From assembly GCF_016909575.1 (NCBI RefSeq), contig NZ_JAFBGA010000030.1, positions 1 to 33,137 of the forward strand: a stretch of DNA of 33,137 nt, written 5' to 3'. A program made the position numbers and the translations under genes. The DNA comes from Streptomyces sp. HB132. Lineage in GTDB: Bacteria; Actinomycetota; Actinomycetes; Streptomycetales; Streptomycetaceae. Positions 32,554-33,137 of the stretch are shown here, one piece after another. Within the stretch, counting starts at the first letter, position 1. Each line of letters starts with the position of its first letter. Below the pieces are notes generated by a model that worked only from the letters and a program-made list of their open reading frames with translations, searched no databases and had not been told where the DNA came from.

Positions 32554-32635
32554 GGACGAGTGGACTGACCGTCAGGAAAGGTTGCCGCCCTTCCTGACTG
32601 ATCTAACCTTACGGTGAATGCTGACGTGAATTCAA
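32554..32635 (-). promoter_or_regulatory. Promoter and composite leader element, copy 2
   Basis: On the minus strand: TTGAAT (-35, 32635-32630), 18 bp, TAAGGT (-10, 32611-32606). Then, 13 bases from its first T, comes the hairpin GTCAGGAA/TTCCTGAC (32598-32571), whose 12-nt loop contains GGGCGGCAACC. After 7 nt follows CCACTCGTCC (32563-32554), then AGGAG and the ATG at 32536. The hairpin would be at the very 5' end of the transcript. Confidence 0.65.
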
Positions 32636-32636
32636 G

Positions 32637-33037
32637 AACCAATCAACGCGCCTTTTTCGGCGTCGGCGGACCGACCCCGGAGCGTCTCGGTTCGTGACAC
32701 CGGAGTGGGTGACAGTGACCAGTCGGCGGTAGGGGATATTTCCATTCTCTACCCACGGGTCAAAGTGATGCAGGGTGGTGTGTGCTGAGTCCAGTTCTTA
32801 GCTACGGTCGAGAATGATGCACGCGGCTCACGCTCCGGCCGAGACGACCGACCCCCTCTTGTTGGTGCGTAGCTGTCTGTGAGGGCGTGTCGAATGCTGC
32901 GGTACATGTCGTCCGGGGTCAGGCCTTGCCCGCACTGCGGAGCCGTGCGGGCAGGCTCCTACCGCCTTCTGACCTCGTGTCACCACCGGGGCGCGCAGCC
33001 GCTGAGCACAGCCGCACTACTCCCCGGGAGGGTGCGA
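32637..33037. other. Intergenic stretch with a possible partial zinc-ribbon ORF
   Basis: Nothing strong is present. An ATG at 32894 opens a frame that stays open to the end of the window (MLRYMSSGVRPCPHCGAVRA, then YRLLTSCHH), with a CxxC and a later Cys-x-His like a small zinc ribbon. It runs through the hairpin cluster, which argues against it coding to the end. Confidence 0.25.
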
Positions 33038-33125
33038 GAATTCCGGAGGAATTCCCAAACCCATTCCGGAGGAATGGGTTTGAAAGCCCGTAGGGCTTTG
33101 TCGTCTTTACGACCCGTAGGGTCGT
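33038..33125. repeat. Hairpin cluster 2 (GNA triloop palindromes)
   Basis: Four perfect hairpins occur in 88 bp: GAATTCC-GGA-GGAATTC (33038-33054), a 12-bp stem around GGA (33056-33082, arm CAAACCCATTCC), AAAGCCC-GTA-GGGCTTT (33083-33099) and ACGACCC-GTA-GGGTCGT (33109-33125). All loops are GNA on the plus strand. GNA triloops closed by C-G pairs are unusually stable because of a sheared G-A pair. They are the form found (as GCA) in Streptomyces telomere fold-backs. Confidence 0.85.
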
Positions 33126-33137
33126 GCGTCGTTCCTC

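Noticed and set aside
33119..33137. That the window ends exactly at a telomere
   Set aside because: The last bases (GCGTCGTTCCTC) do not match the GC-run ends of known Streptomyces telomeres, and the window edge may be arbitrary.

Overview
The window looks like an accessory region of a Streptomyces (or close actinomycete) linear replicon, either a linear plasmid or a chromosome arm. The evidence is very high GC, many GTG starts and 4-bp ATGA overlaps, Streptomyces-type protein families, and a telomere-maintenance block: a TtrA-like helicase divergent from a tap-like/tpg-like operon (18552-23486).

Layout. 1-7060 is a patchwork of intact genes and decaying ones: an istB remnant, a C-truncated Nudix protein, a RapZ-like remnant, and frameshifted plasmid-type regulators. 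The intact genes encode a coiled-coil membrane protein, a lipoprotein, and a two-gene unit ending in a membrane-anchored Mrr-like nuclease. 7992-15600 is a 7.6-kb Tn3-family transposon bounded by 46-bp inverted repeats and a perfect 5-bp target duplication (CTGTG). Its tnpA is broken and lacks its end. It carries an ABC-2 exporter, a divergent NarL-type two-component system and a resolvase. The insertion splits one host gene, whose halves (15831-15606 and 7986-7387, minus strand) rejoin exactly in frame. 15840-17180 is an IS5-type element with a frameshifted transposase and an extra passenger ORF. 17188-18246 is a second IS5-type element only a few bases away.

18506-23486 is the helicase/tap/tpg block. 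23587-25310 holds a frameshifted membrane gene and a tandemly duplicated module, each copy with a small gene and a hairpin whose stem sequence differs but whose structure is kept. 25485-27267 encodes a small membrane protein, a lipoprotein and an overlapping secreted protein.

27280-31290 is repeat-rich. It has GTGGTGAGT iteron-like repeats, an orphan type I-E-like CRISPR array (5 repeats, 4 spacers) flanked by an 85-bp direct repeat, and modules pairing a ~170-bp repeat unit with three different 12-bp-period minisatellites. A decayed paralogue of the 31.8-kb HTH gene and a secreted PAF-acetylhydrolase-like esterase complete it.

31294-33137 has two minus-strand genes (an HTH protein and an unknown 126-aa protein). 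Each is preceded by the same composite element: a -10-like box, 13 nt, a hairpin with a conserved GGGCGGCAACC loop, then CCACTCGTCC. Two inverted clusters of hairpins with GNA triloops (31972-32080 and 33038-33125) recall Streptomyces telomere fold-backs. The least explained signals are the shared leader element, the GNA-hairpin clusters and the in-register 12-bp minisatellites.
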